Notes under the pieces: model-generated
Seen by the model: the letters and a program-made list of their open reading frames with translations, nothing else
Told to the model about the DNA's origin: nothing
Database searches by the model: none
Part shown: piece after piece, positions 31,798 to 38,241 of the stretch
Layout: the number at the start of each line of letters is the position of its first letter
Position numbering within the stretch: the stretch's first letter is position 1
Program-made: the position numbers and the translations under genes
Source of the DNA: a virus
Reading direction: 5' to 3' (one strand)
IMG/VR virus record: IMGVR_UViG_3300044617_001276
Location: 1-57,789 of that record
DNA length: 57,789 bases

Positions 31798-32541
31798 ATG
31801 AAAACACTACCCGCTTCCGCTCTCGCCACTGTCGCCGCACCAACCGTCAGCGAGCGTTACCAGTTCATTAACTCCGGCGAGATCATCGATCGCTTCGCGC
31901 AAGAAGGTTGGAAGGTTGCTCAAGCCACTGTCGCGGCTCCGCGCAAGCGTGACCCGCTGTTCGCCAAGCACATGATCGACTTCCGGCATCCAGACTTCCA
32001 GGAAATCAACGGTGCCGTACCGCGTATCATCTTAGTCAACAGCCACGACGGTTCGTCTTCGGCGCGCGTGTTGGCCGGTGTGTTCCGGTTCGTTTGCAGC
32101 AATGGGCTCGTCGTCGGCAACACTGCCGGGCGGGAAGTCGTGCGCCACACGGGTGACGCAGCGGCTGACTTGATTCACCGCATGCAGCAGCTGGCGCGCA
32201 ACACGTCTGACCTCTACAACAAAATCGACCGCTGGTCTCGGATTGACCTGACCAAGAACCAGCGGCTGGAGTTCGCCAAGTTCGCCGCACAACTGCGTTG
32301 GGGTGACGCGCAGCGCTTTTCCCCGGCTGAGCTGCTGGACGCGCGTCGCGCAGAAGACGACAGGGGTGACCTCTGGACAACCTTCAACCGCGTCCAGGAA
32401 AACACCGTGCGCGGCGGCATTGAGGGCCTTTCCCGCTCAGGTCGTGCAGCCACCTCCCGGCCACTGAGCGACATCAGCCGCTCAGTTGACTACAACGCGC
32501 AGTTGTGGCAACTGGCAGAAGAAGTTGCCGAAACGTGGTAA
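31798..32541 (+). CDS. DUF932 phage/plasmid-like protein
   Basis: A 247-residue protein matching the DUF932 layout: SERYQFINSGEIIDRFAQEG at the N-terminus, a beta centre with HMIDFRHPDFQ and AVPRIILVNSHDGSSSARVL, then FRFVCSNGLVVG, which is the family hallmark, and a helical C-terminal half (DLTKNQRLEFAKFAAQLRWG, TTFNRVQENTVRGG). GAGGAG precedes the ATG. Members occur in phages and plasmids; the biochemical role is not known, though a link to replication or transcription control is suspected. Confidence 0.75.
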   Translation: MKTLPASALATVAAPTVSERYQFINSGEIIDRFAQEGWKVAQATVAAPRKRDPLFAKHMIDFRHPDFQEINGAVPRIILVNSHDGSSSARVLAGVFRFVCSNGLVVGNTAGREVVRHTGDAAADLIHRMQQLARNTSDLYNKIDRWSRIDLTKNQRLEFAKFAAQLRWGDAQRFSPAELLDARRAEDDRGDLWTTFNRVQENTVRGGIEGLSRSGRAATSRPLSDISRSVDYNAQLWQLAEEVAETW

Positions 32542-32554
32542 GCTACCGCATAAT
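32525..32554 (+). promoter_or_regulatory. Promoter-like sequence before wHTH gene
   Basis: TTGCCG (32525-32530), 18 bases, CATAAT (32549-32554), overlapping the end of the DUF932 gene. The transcript would start near 32561 and begin with the winged-helix gene at 32586. Confidence 0.5.
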
Positions 32555-32585
32555 CCATCCAGCAAACTCAGAAAGGAACATCGCA

Positions 32586-33149
32586 ATGCCAACCATCATC
32601 CGTGACCGCGACGCCGTGAAGGGTGCCGCAATGGAGGATCTGAACCACACTTACCGTCAGCTGAAAGGCGAACCCGGCTTCAAAGGGTTCAGCAACCGCG
32701 CAGCGGCAGAAGTGCAGGTCAACATGGCCATCATGGCCGCGCAAGACGCTGTTGGGCGCGCTGGTGTGCCCAAAGGCGTGACGCCGGGCGCGCTGACGCC
32801 GGGCGAGATAAAATCCAAAAATCCTTACAAGGAGGGCACATTGAGTCACCAACTGCATGAGGCGGTCTCTGAACAGAAACCCATCGAGCCGCGCCCAAAA
32901 GCTTCCGAGCAACCCAAGGAAAAGCGCGCCAAGCGCCTCACCATCAACAAGGTGCGCGCCACCAACGCGGGTGAGTCTCGCCCACAAGCTGGCAGCATCC
33001 GCAATCAGGTCTTGCAATACGTGCAAAACGCGCCGGAGCAAACCTGCACCGTCGCAGAGCTGGAAGAACACTTCCAACAAAACGTGCGCGGCTACCTGCA
33101 AAAGTTGGTTGAGAAGAATCATCTCACCATCATTGAGGATGAGGAATGA
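32586..33149 (+). CDS. Winged-helix DNA-binding protein (187 aa)
   Basis: Starts at ATG 32586 after CTCAGAAAGGAA; a longer in-frame start inside the previous gene is rejected. The N-terminal region (GEPGFKGFSNRAAAEVQVNM) is a small helical domain. A Pro/Lys/Arg-rich linker follows, and the C-terminal 55 residues (GSIRNQVLQYVQNAPEQTCT, VAELEEHFQQNVRGYLQKLV) look like a winged helix, with recognition helix around NVRGYLQKLVEKNHL. It has its own promoter-like site. It is a candidate phage transcription regulator, perhaps for the CTCGGG sites. Confidence 0.62.
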   Translation: MPTIIRDRDAVKGAAMEDLNHTYRQLKGEPGFKGFSNRAAAEVQVNMAIMAAQDAVGRAGVPKGVTPGALTPGEIKSKNPYKEGTLSHQLHEAVSEQKPIEPRPKASEQPKEKRAKRLTINKVRATNAGESRPQAGSIRNQVLQYVQNAPEQTCTVAELEEHFQQNVRGYLQKLVEKNHLTIIEDEE

Positions 33150-34045
33150 CTGCGCCTGTGATCGTCGGTGCTGGCCTCGCTGGGCTCATCGCAGCCCATG
33201 CGTGGCCCAACGCCACCGTCGTGGAGGCGTCATCTCAACCGCGCGCCGCGCACAAGGCGTTGTTGCGGTTCCGCTCTGACGCCGTCGCGCGGCTCACCGG
33301 CATCGAGTTCCGGCGGGTGCGTGTGCGCAAAGGCATCTGGGCTGAGAACGCCTACCAACCCGCCACAATCCGTTGGGCCAACTTGTACGCACAAAAGGTC
33401 ATCAATGAACTCAAAGGTGACCGCAGCATTTGGAACCTTGAGACAGCGGAGCGGTTCATTGCGCCGGACGATTTGTATGAGCAGCTGGTGACGTCAGTGG
33501 GTGACCGCATCAACTGGGACACCCCGGCTGAGTTCAAGAGTTCGCGGCCCCACATCTCTACCGCGCCGCTGCCGGTGGTGTTGAGCATCTTGGGTTGGCC
33601 AGCGCCGGTGACGTTCTCTCGCTCCGGCATCACGGTGCATCGTTGGCGCATCATTGGCGCAGACGTTTTCCAGACGGTCTATTTCCCTGAACTGCACTTG
33701 AATGTTTACCGAGCCAGCATCACCGGCGACACACTCATCGTCGAAACCGTCGGGCCGATGGGTGACATGGACGACGACGCCATCAGCGCGGCGTTCGGCA
33801 TCAAGCTTGCATCGTGCGAGTCGCTTGGTTCAGTCGACCAGAAGTACGGCAAGATAGCGCCCATCGACGACAACCTACGCAAGCAGCTGTTGTTCCGGCT
33901 CACGCACGAGCGCAACATATATTCGCTCGGACGGTTCGCCACGTGGCGCAACATCCTCTTGGACGACGTGGTGGACGACATCGCGGCAATCAAGAAGCTG
34001 CTCAAGGCCAACAGCGCCTACGACATCCGGAGGGCCGCTGCGTGA
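33146..34045 (+). CDS. FAD-dependent oxidoreductase-like flavoprotein
   Basis: A 299-residue protein. The N-terminus APVIVGAGLAGLIAAHAWPN followed by ATVVEAS is a dinucleotide-binding Rossmann motif (GxGxxG, then an acidic residue at the end of the second strand). The C-terminus has IYSLGRFATWRNILLDDVVD, which fits the second FAD-contacting region of amine-oxidase/UDP-galactopyranose-mutase-like flavoproteins (GRxAxxx). The middle is a substrate domain with no motif I know. It starts by ATGA overlap with the winged-helix gene. The substrate is unknown. Confidence 0.68.
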   Translation: MTAPVIVGAGLAGLIAAHAWPNATVVEASSQPRAAHKALLRFRSDAVARLTGIEFRRVRVRKGIWAENAYQPATIRWANLYAQKVINELKGDRSIWNLETAERFIAPDDLYEQLVTSVGDRINWDTPAEFKSSRPHISTAPLPVVLSILGWPAPVTFSRSGITVHRWRIIGADVFQTVYFPELHLNVYRASITGDTLIVETVGPMGDMDDDAISAAFGIKLASCESLGSVDQKYGKIAPIDDNLRKQLLFRLTHERNIYSLGRFATWRNILLDDVVDDIAAIKKLLKANSAYDIRRAAA

Positions 34046-34500
34046 ACTGCCCCATTTGTGGTTCGGAGAGCACGGTCATCGGTGTGGCTCCAAAGCAGCA
34101 AGACCATTGCGTAGAGTATGCACGCATATGCGACCGCAAGCATCGGTTCACAACAGTCGAGGTGCACGTGTCGCAGCTCGGTGACAAGCGGGAATTCGCT
34201 TGCGCAGTACGCAACATAACAAGGCGCATCGGTCGGTTCAATCGTGACTTGCTCATCTTCATGGACAAACGTCCAGCGAAAGTCGTCGCGAGCGAACTGG
34301 GTATCACCTCTACGCGTGTGCGGCAAATACGCGCATCGCAGTATGAGTTCTCTCCGCACAAGAGAATTGCGAAAATTGATTTAAACTCAGAAAGGAACAA
34401 TTATGAAAGTCACGCTCATCAGCACAACGCCGGAAGCCAAGGAACTCTTGATCTTCACGAAGTCAACCCGGCTGACCATGTCGCCGGGGTTGATGGATGA
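34042..34500 (+). CDS. NrdR-like zinc-ribbon and HTH protein
   Basis: Starts with GTG 34042 (GTGA overlap with the flavoprotein stop). The N-terminus NCPICGSESTVIG, with CVEYARICDRKHRFTTVEVH, resembles the NrdR zinc ribbon (CPxC...RRxCxxCxxRFTTxE), though the second metal half reads C-x-R-K-H instead of CxxC. Residues of about 80-105 (AKVVASELGITSTRVRQIRA) form a helix-turn-helix. The frame stays open 98 bases into thyX, giving a Gln/His-rich tail (HAHQHNAGSQG) that may be accidental. It is a likely regulator of nucleotide-metabolism genes. Confidence 0.6.
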   Translation: MNCPICGSESTVIGVAPKQQDHCVEYARICDRKHRFTTVEVHVSQLGDKREFACAVRNITRRIGRFNRDLLIFMDKRPAKVVASELGITSTRVRQIRASQYEFSPHKRIAKIDLNSERNNYESHAHQHNAGSQGTLDLHEVNPADHVAGVDG

Positions 34501-35122
34501 AATCCGCGCATGGCCGGAGGAAAAGAAACTCGCCGAACTTGAATATATGGCCAACACCATTCCCAGCTCTTGGGAGTTCGTTGACTACGTATTCATGATT
34601 GAAGGCGTCAGCCGCGCGTTCACTCATCAGTTCGTGAGATCACGTCAAGGTTCGTACGCGCAGCAAACGATGCGTGTGCTCAACATGGGCGAATATGATT
34701 ACGTCTACACCGACAGGATTCTCGCTGACGTGCAGAAGCTCGGTTTGGTCGACATCATCAATGAGAACATTCGGCTCTGTTACAGCAAGCTGATTGAGCT
34801 CGGGTTGCCTGCGGAAGATGCACGCGGCATCTTGCCGACAAACATCGCCACCAACATCGTCGCCAAGTTCAACTTGCGCGCCTTTGTCGACCTCGCCAAG
34901 AGTCGCACCGGTGGACGCACACAAAACGAATACCAGAAGGTCATGAACGCCATGGTCGACGAAGTATTGAAAGTGCACCCATGGGCTGAGAAGTTCTTGT
35001 TCCAAGCCGGGCGAGATTACTTCGCGGAGATCGAAGCGTTCGCCGAGCGCGAATATGGCGGCAACTTGCTCAAGAAAGGCGAGCTGCTTAAGATTGTTGA
35101 CAAGATGCGCAAGGGTGGCTGA
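34403..35122 (+). CDS. thyX: Flavin-dependent thymidylate synthase ThyX
   Basis: Makes dTMP from dUMP using methylenetetrahydrofolate and FAD. The 239 residues contain the ThyX motif as R79-S80-R81, S84, A86, T89, R91 (VRSRQGSYAQQTMR), a variant of RHRxxSxNxxSxR. RGILPTNIATNIVAKFNLRA and LAKSRTGGRTQNE fit the later conserved region. An extended ribosome-binding site (CTCAGAAAGGAA) precedes the ATG, although the start lies inside the preceding NrdR-like frame. It provides thymidine for phage DNA, beside other nucleotide genes. Confidence 0.9.
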   Translation: MKVTLISTTPEAKELLIFTKSTRLTMSPGLMDEIRAWPEEKKLAELEYMANTIPSSWEFVDYVFMIEGVSRAFTHQFVRSRQGSYAQQTMRVLNMGEYDYVYTDRILADVQKLGLVDIINENIRLCYSKLIELGLPAEDARGILPTNIATNIVAKFNLRAFVDLAKSRTGGRTQNEYQKVMNAMVDEVLKVHPWAEKFLFQAGRDYFAEIEAFAEREYGGNLLKKGELLKIVDKMRKGG

Positions 35123-35123
35123 C

Positions 35124-35486
35124 ATGACCCGGATCAATTGTGTCCCACCCGAGGAACTCTCCAGAGAGCACCTGCTGGCTGAATATCGTGAGTTGCCGCG
35201 CGTTTTTAACTTGGCTGCCAAGGCCTACTCATCGGGCCGTAAAATAAAAGCGCCTGAGCGTTATACGCTGGGCACAGGTCACGTCAAGTTCTTTTACCAG
35301 CGGCTCGGCTGGTGCTTGGATCGGTTCTTGGCGCTGCGGCTCGAGATGTTGGTGCGCGGCTACAAACCCAACTACGCCCAGCCACCAACGGTGGAGTTGC
35401 CGCCAGAATGGTGGGGCAACTGGGAACCTGACGCAGCCGCAATGCAACTCAATCGCGAACGAATCTTAGAAAGGAAAACATCATGA
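35124..35486 (+). CDS. denV: Pyrimidine-dimer DNA glycosylase (T4 DenV-like)
   Basis: A DNA repair enzyme that removes UV pyrimidine dimers. 120 residues from ATG 35124, reading MTRINCVPPEELSREHLLAE and YRELPRVFNLA, nearly the same as the T4 endonuclease V N-terminus. Thr-2 (whose amino group attacks the sugar in T4) and Glu-23 (catalytic in T4) are both present, as is GTGHVKFFYQRLGWCLDR in the middle. The C-terminus is shorter than T4 DenV and lacks its aromatic WYKYYGK tail, which contributes to dimer binding. It fits life in sunlit water. Confidence 0.92.
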   Translation: MTRINCVPPEELSREHLLAEYRELPRVFNLAAKAYSSGRKIKAPERYTLGTGHVKFFYQRLGWCLDRFLALRLEMLVRGYKPNYAQPPTVELPPEWWGNWEPDAAAMQLNRERILERKTS

Positions 35487-35968
35487 GCCGGTTCATCATT
35501 GTAGACTTAGACAACTGTATCGCAGACGATGCTTGGCGCATCCCGCACATAAATTGGCAAAAGAGTGACCCCATGGAACGGTACCACGACTACCATTCGC
35601 TCAGTGGGTTCGACGATGTCGGCAACATGATTATATTCGAGCGCCATTATGACGCTGTGCCGATTATCTTCACTGCGCGGCCTGTGCGCTACAGCGCCGT
35701 GACCAAGGAATGGTTGCGCCGCAACGAGATACCTTATGAATACCTTGTCATGCGCAATGACAACGACAATCGTCATTCGTTGGACTTGAAGCGCACCATG
35801 CTCAACTGGCTGCCGCACATCTATGGTGTGCCGACAGAAGACATCGTCGCAGCGTATGACGACAGACCTGACGTGGTAGAGATGTACATCCGCGCAGGGA
35901 TAAAAGCCGAGCAGCGCGCAATCCACAATGTTTGCGCTTACACAAAACCAACCAAGGAGACCGCATGA
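35483..35968 (+). CDS. HAD-superfamily phosphatase/nucleotidase-like protein
   Basis: 161 residues with HAD motif I IIVDLDNCIADD (D8 and D10), motif II VPIIFTARPVRYS (Thr), and motif IV AAYDDRPDVVEMY (Asp pair). This is the layout of 5'-nucleotidases and of the phosphatase half of phage polynucleotide kinase. Placed after thyX and denV, a role in nucleotide or DNA-end dephosphorylation is likely. Extended AGAAAGGA ribosome-binding site; overlaps the preceding stop by 4 bases. Confidence 0.75.
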   Translation: MSRFIIVDLDNCIADDAWRIPHINWQKSDPMERYHDYHSLSGFDDVGNMIIFERHYDAVPIIFTARPVRYSAVTKEWLRRNEIPYEYLVMRNDNDNRHSLDLKRTMLNWLPHIYGVPTEDIVAAYDDRPDVVEMYIRAGIKAEQRAIHNVCAYTKPTKETA

Positions 35969-36252
35969 CAACAGCAGCAGACATCCTGGCCGAAATGGCC
36001 GACACCTACCGTGAGCGCAACAAGGTCTACGGTGACAACTACAAGCGTGTCGGTGCCGTCATGGCGGCAATGTTCCCGAACGGTGTCGACTTGTTCACCG
36101 AGGAAGACTACAACGTCTGGCACCTTTTTGAGTTGATGGTCGTGAAGCTCACCCGGTTCGCCAACAGCGGCCTGACGCACGAAGACTCGATCCATGACGC
36201 TGCAGTTTACGCCGCCATGGTCGAATCATTGATCAGAAAGGAAAAACAATGA
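35965..36252 (+). CDS. DUF6378-like protein, possible MazG-type nucleotide hydrolase
   Basis: 95 residues from ATG 35965 (ATGA overlap with the HAD gene). The pattern ADTYRERNKVYGDNYKRVGA, FELMVVKLTRFAN, THEDSIHDAAVYAAM fits DUF6378-type phage proteins, which are all-helical and MazG-like in layout (a YGD start, then E...K, then a D...DxxxYA end). Hydrolysis of noncanonical nucleotides is the usual suspicion for this fold. It fits the nucleotide-metabolism neighbourhood. Confidence 0.62.
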   Translation: MTTAADILAEMADTYRERNKVYGDNYKRVGAVMAAMFPNGVDLFTEEDYNVWHLFELMVVKLTRFANSGLTHEDSIHDAAVYAAMVESLIRKEKQ

Positions 36253-36926
36253 GCAAGATTTTGGTGACCGGCTCTGGGGCCGGGCTCGGCAAGCTCGTCG
36301 TTGCAGCGTTGCGCCGCGATGGGCATGACGTAATTGGTTTCGACCGCAAGAACGGCAATGACGTGGTCGACCCGCAGGAAACATTTGGTGACTGCCCGGC
36401 GTTGGACATCCTCATCAACTGCGCGGGGATAAACGTCACAGGTTGGTTGGAGGATTTCCCTGAGGAAAGCTGGGATGACGTGATGAACATAAACGCCAAG
36501 GGCATCTTCCGCATGACGCAGTGGGCGCTACCGGCGTTGGTGAAGTCGAAAGGTACCGTGCTGAACATTGTGAGCAATGCGTCGCACATGCCAATGACGA
36601 CGTCTCTTGCCTACAACGCCTCCAAAGGGGCCGCGCACATCATGACGTTGCAGCTGGCCCGTGAGTTAAGCAAGCGGCACGGCATCACCGTCTTCGGCAT
36701 CAGCCCCAACAAGCTCAAGGGTACCGAAATGTCCAAAGACATCGAGGAACAAGTGATTAAGCATCGCGGCTGGACGCGCGAATATGCAGAGCAATACCAA
36801 ATCAATGCGTTGCTCGCAGGTGAGGAAACAGACCCAGCACAGCTCGCTGAGTTCATTGCTTTCCTTCTTTCAACCAAGCCGCGTCACAAGTTCCTGACCG
36901 GCTGCATTCTTCCTTATGGAGCTTGA
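36249..36926 (+). CDS. Short-chain dehydrogenase/reductase (SDR)
   Basis: A 225-residue NAD(P)-dependent oxidoreductase. It has the cofactor motif TGSGAGLG (7-14), INCAGIN (about 56-62, the NNAG position), and catalytic Ser-109, Tyr-122 and Lys-126 (YNASK) with the correct 13- and 4-residue spacing. All parts needed for activity are present. The ATG overlaps the DUF6378-like stop. Phage SDRs are uncommon and the substrate is unknown; a sugar, nucleotide-sugar or carrier-bound acyl group is possible. Confidence 0.88.
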   Translation: MSKILVTGSGAGLGKLVVAALRRDGHDVIGFDRKNGNDVVDPQETFGDCPALDILINCAGINVTGWLEDFPEESWDDVMNINAKGIFRMTQWALPALVKSKGTVLNIVSNASHMPMTTSLAYNASKGAAHIMTLQLARELSKRHGITVFGISPNKLKGTEMSKDIEEQVIKHRGWTREYAEQYQINALLAGEETDPAQLAEFIAFLLSTKPRHKFLTGCILPYGA

Positions 36927-36927
36927 T

Positions 36928-37197
36928 ATGAAAAAGCTACTCATTTTCGCCGCGCTGTTCTTGACAGCTTGTTCCAGCCCACCGCAGCGCAAGTCTTGGG
37001 AGCAGACATTGATCGTCGAGCCGCACGTTTATGGCCTGTCACGCGGCCAAGTCATCAGCGCCATTTTAGATTGTGAAGAGACCGGAACACGGCCCGTCAT
37101 GATCTACGCAACCCGCACCATCAACGGTCATCCGACCGAGATCGTCACCGAAGTTTCTTGTGCACCAATGCGCCGTCATTACCATCGTAAATTCTGA
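36928..37197 (+). CDS. Small phage lipoprotein (89 aa)
   Basis: Starts MKKLLIFAALFLTACSSPPQ: a short basic n-region, a hydrophobic core and a lipobox L12-T13-A14-C15, so the mature protein would be lipid-anchored at Cys-15. Ser at +2 predicts outer-membrane sorting in Gram-negative hosts. The mature part has two further cysteines (LDCEE, VSCAPM) that may pair. A small lipoprotein expressed early suggests superinfection exclusion or receptor masking, as known for T5 Llp, but that is inference. GGAG precedes the ATG. Confidence 0.75.
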   Translation: MKKLLIFAALFLTACSSPPQRKSWEQTLIVEPHVYGLSRGQVISAILDCEETGTRPVMIYATRTINGHPTEIVTEVSCAPMRRHYHRKF

Positions 37198-37207
37198 AAG
37201 GGAAATA

Positions 37208-37687
37208 ATGAAATTCTTCATTGAACAAATTGCAATCTGTCCCACCGATCCAGTCAAGGCGAAAAGTTTATTGACTGACTTGGGGTTGGATGAGTGGGTG
37301 GAAGACCATGTGGTGGCTGACGGGCGCGTGTTCGGATTGTCTGGCACCAATGAGGCCAACTTGTCCTTCAACTATCAAAACACTCGTCCGGGCGACAAGC
37401 CGCTGGAGCTGGAGATTCTGAACTACACAACCGGCCCCAACTGGATGTCAGGGCGGCAACCGACCGTCTCCCACATCGGCATGCACTGCACCGAGGAAGA
37501 GCTGGAGCGGTTCCGTCAGAAGCTCAACACCATGGGCATCAAGGTTGCGCAAGAAGTTTTCACGCGCAGCCACACCAATCAATTTCTGATTGAACAAAAG
37601 CGCAAGTACCATTACGTAATCTTCGACACGCGCGCCATCTTGGGCGTGGACCTGAAGTTCATCGTGCGTCGGGAGAATGCGGCGTGA
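37208..37687 (+). CDS. VOC/glyoxalase-fold protein
   Basis: 159 residues from ATG 37208. Two beta-alpha-beta-beta-beta halves are visible: MKFFIEQIAICPTDPVKAKS, LLTDLGL, ANLSFNYQNTR, LELEILNY, then VSHIGMHCTEEELERFRQKL, VIFDTRAILGVDLKFIV. The His in VSHIG and Glu in LELEIL are at places where VOC enzymes bind metal. The substrate cannot be predicted. It lies with the SDR and lipoprotein genes and overlaps the exonuclease start by 4 bases. Confidence 0.62.
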   Translation: MKFFIEQIAICPTDPVKAKSLLTDLGLDEWVEDHVVADGRVFGLSGTNEANLSFNYQNTRPGDKPLELEILNYTTGPNWMSGRQPTVSHIGMHCTEEELERFRQKLNTMGIKVAQEVFTRSHTNQFLIEQKRKYHYVIFDTRAILGVDLKFIVRRENAA

Positions 37688-38241
37688 GCAAATTTGTCCT
37701 CGTATTCGACACAGAAACAACCGGGTTGACGTTGCACCCGGAAGCGCCGCTCGCCAAGCAACCGAAAATCATCGAGCTTGGCGCGGCATTGTTGAATGAG
37801 CGCGGCGAAGTTGTTGAGACACTCTCTCAACTCTTGCACCCCGGCGAGGACATCACGGACGAGATCACTCGGATCACCGGCATCACCAATGGGGATCTCG
37901 TCGGTGCACCAACATTCAAGGATGCGTTGCCGCAAATGCGACACATCTTTGAGCAAGCATTCGCTGTGTTCGCGCACAACTTGCCGTTCGACAGAGCCAT
38001 GATCCGTAATGACTTGGCCCGGATTGATTGTCTGGACTTCCCGTGGCCTGCGCAAGAATATTGCACCGTCGGGTTGCACAAAGATCAATGGGGCCGCAAT
38101 CCGAAGTTGACAGAGCTTTATGAGTTCACACTGAACAAGCCGCTGCCACAAACCCACCGGGCGCTGGACGACGTCATGGCGCTGGTGGAAGTGGTTGTCG
38201 CCTTGGAGTTGCACACGATGGCATTTGAGGAGCGCGCATGA
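37684..38241 (+). CDS. DnaQ-like 3'-5' exonuclease (DEDDh)
   Basis: 185 residues with Exo I VFDTETTG (D9, E11), Exo II FAHNLPFDRAM (Asp) and Exo III THRALDDVMAL (His, Asp), the DEDDh set of the DNA polymerase III epsilon family. It lies directly before, and overlaps by 4 bases with, the polymerase gene, so it is likely the proofreading partner of that enzyme. Length fits the exonuclease domain alone, without the C-terminal part of epsilon that binds alpha. Confidence 0.9.
   Translation: MSKFVLVFDTETTGLTLHPEAPLAKQPKIIELGAALLNERGEVVETLSQLLHPGEDITDEITRITGITNGDLVGAPTFKDALPQMRHIFEQAFAVFAHNLPFDRAMIRNDLARIDCLDFPWPAQEYCTVGLHKDQWGRNPKLTELYEFTLNKPLPQTHRALDDVMALVEVVVALELHTMAFEERA

Noticed and set aside
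33814-34041. Longer N-terminal extension of the NrdR-like frame
   Set aside because: It lies inside the flavoprotein gene in another frame; GTG 34042 has the GTGA overlap and begins at the zinc ribbon.
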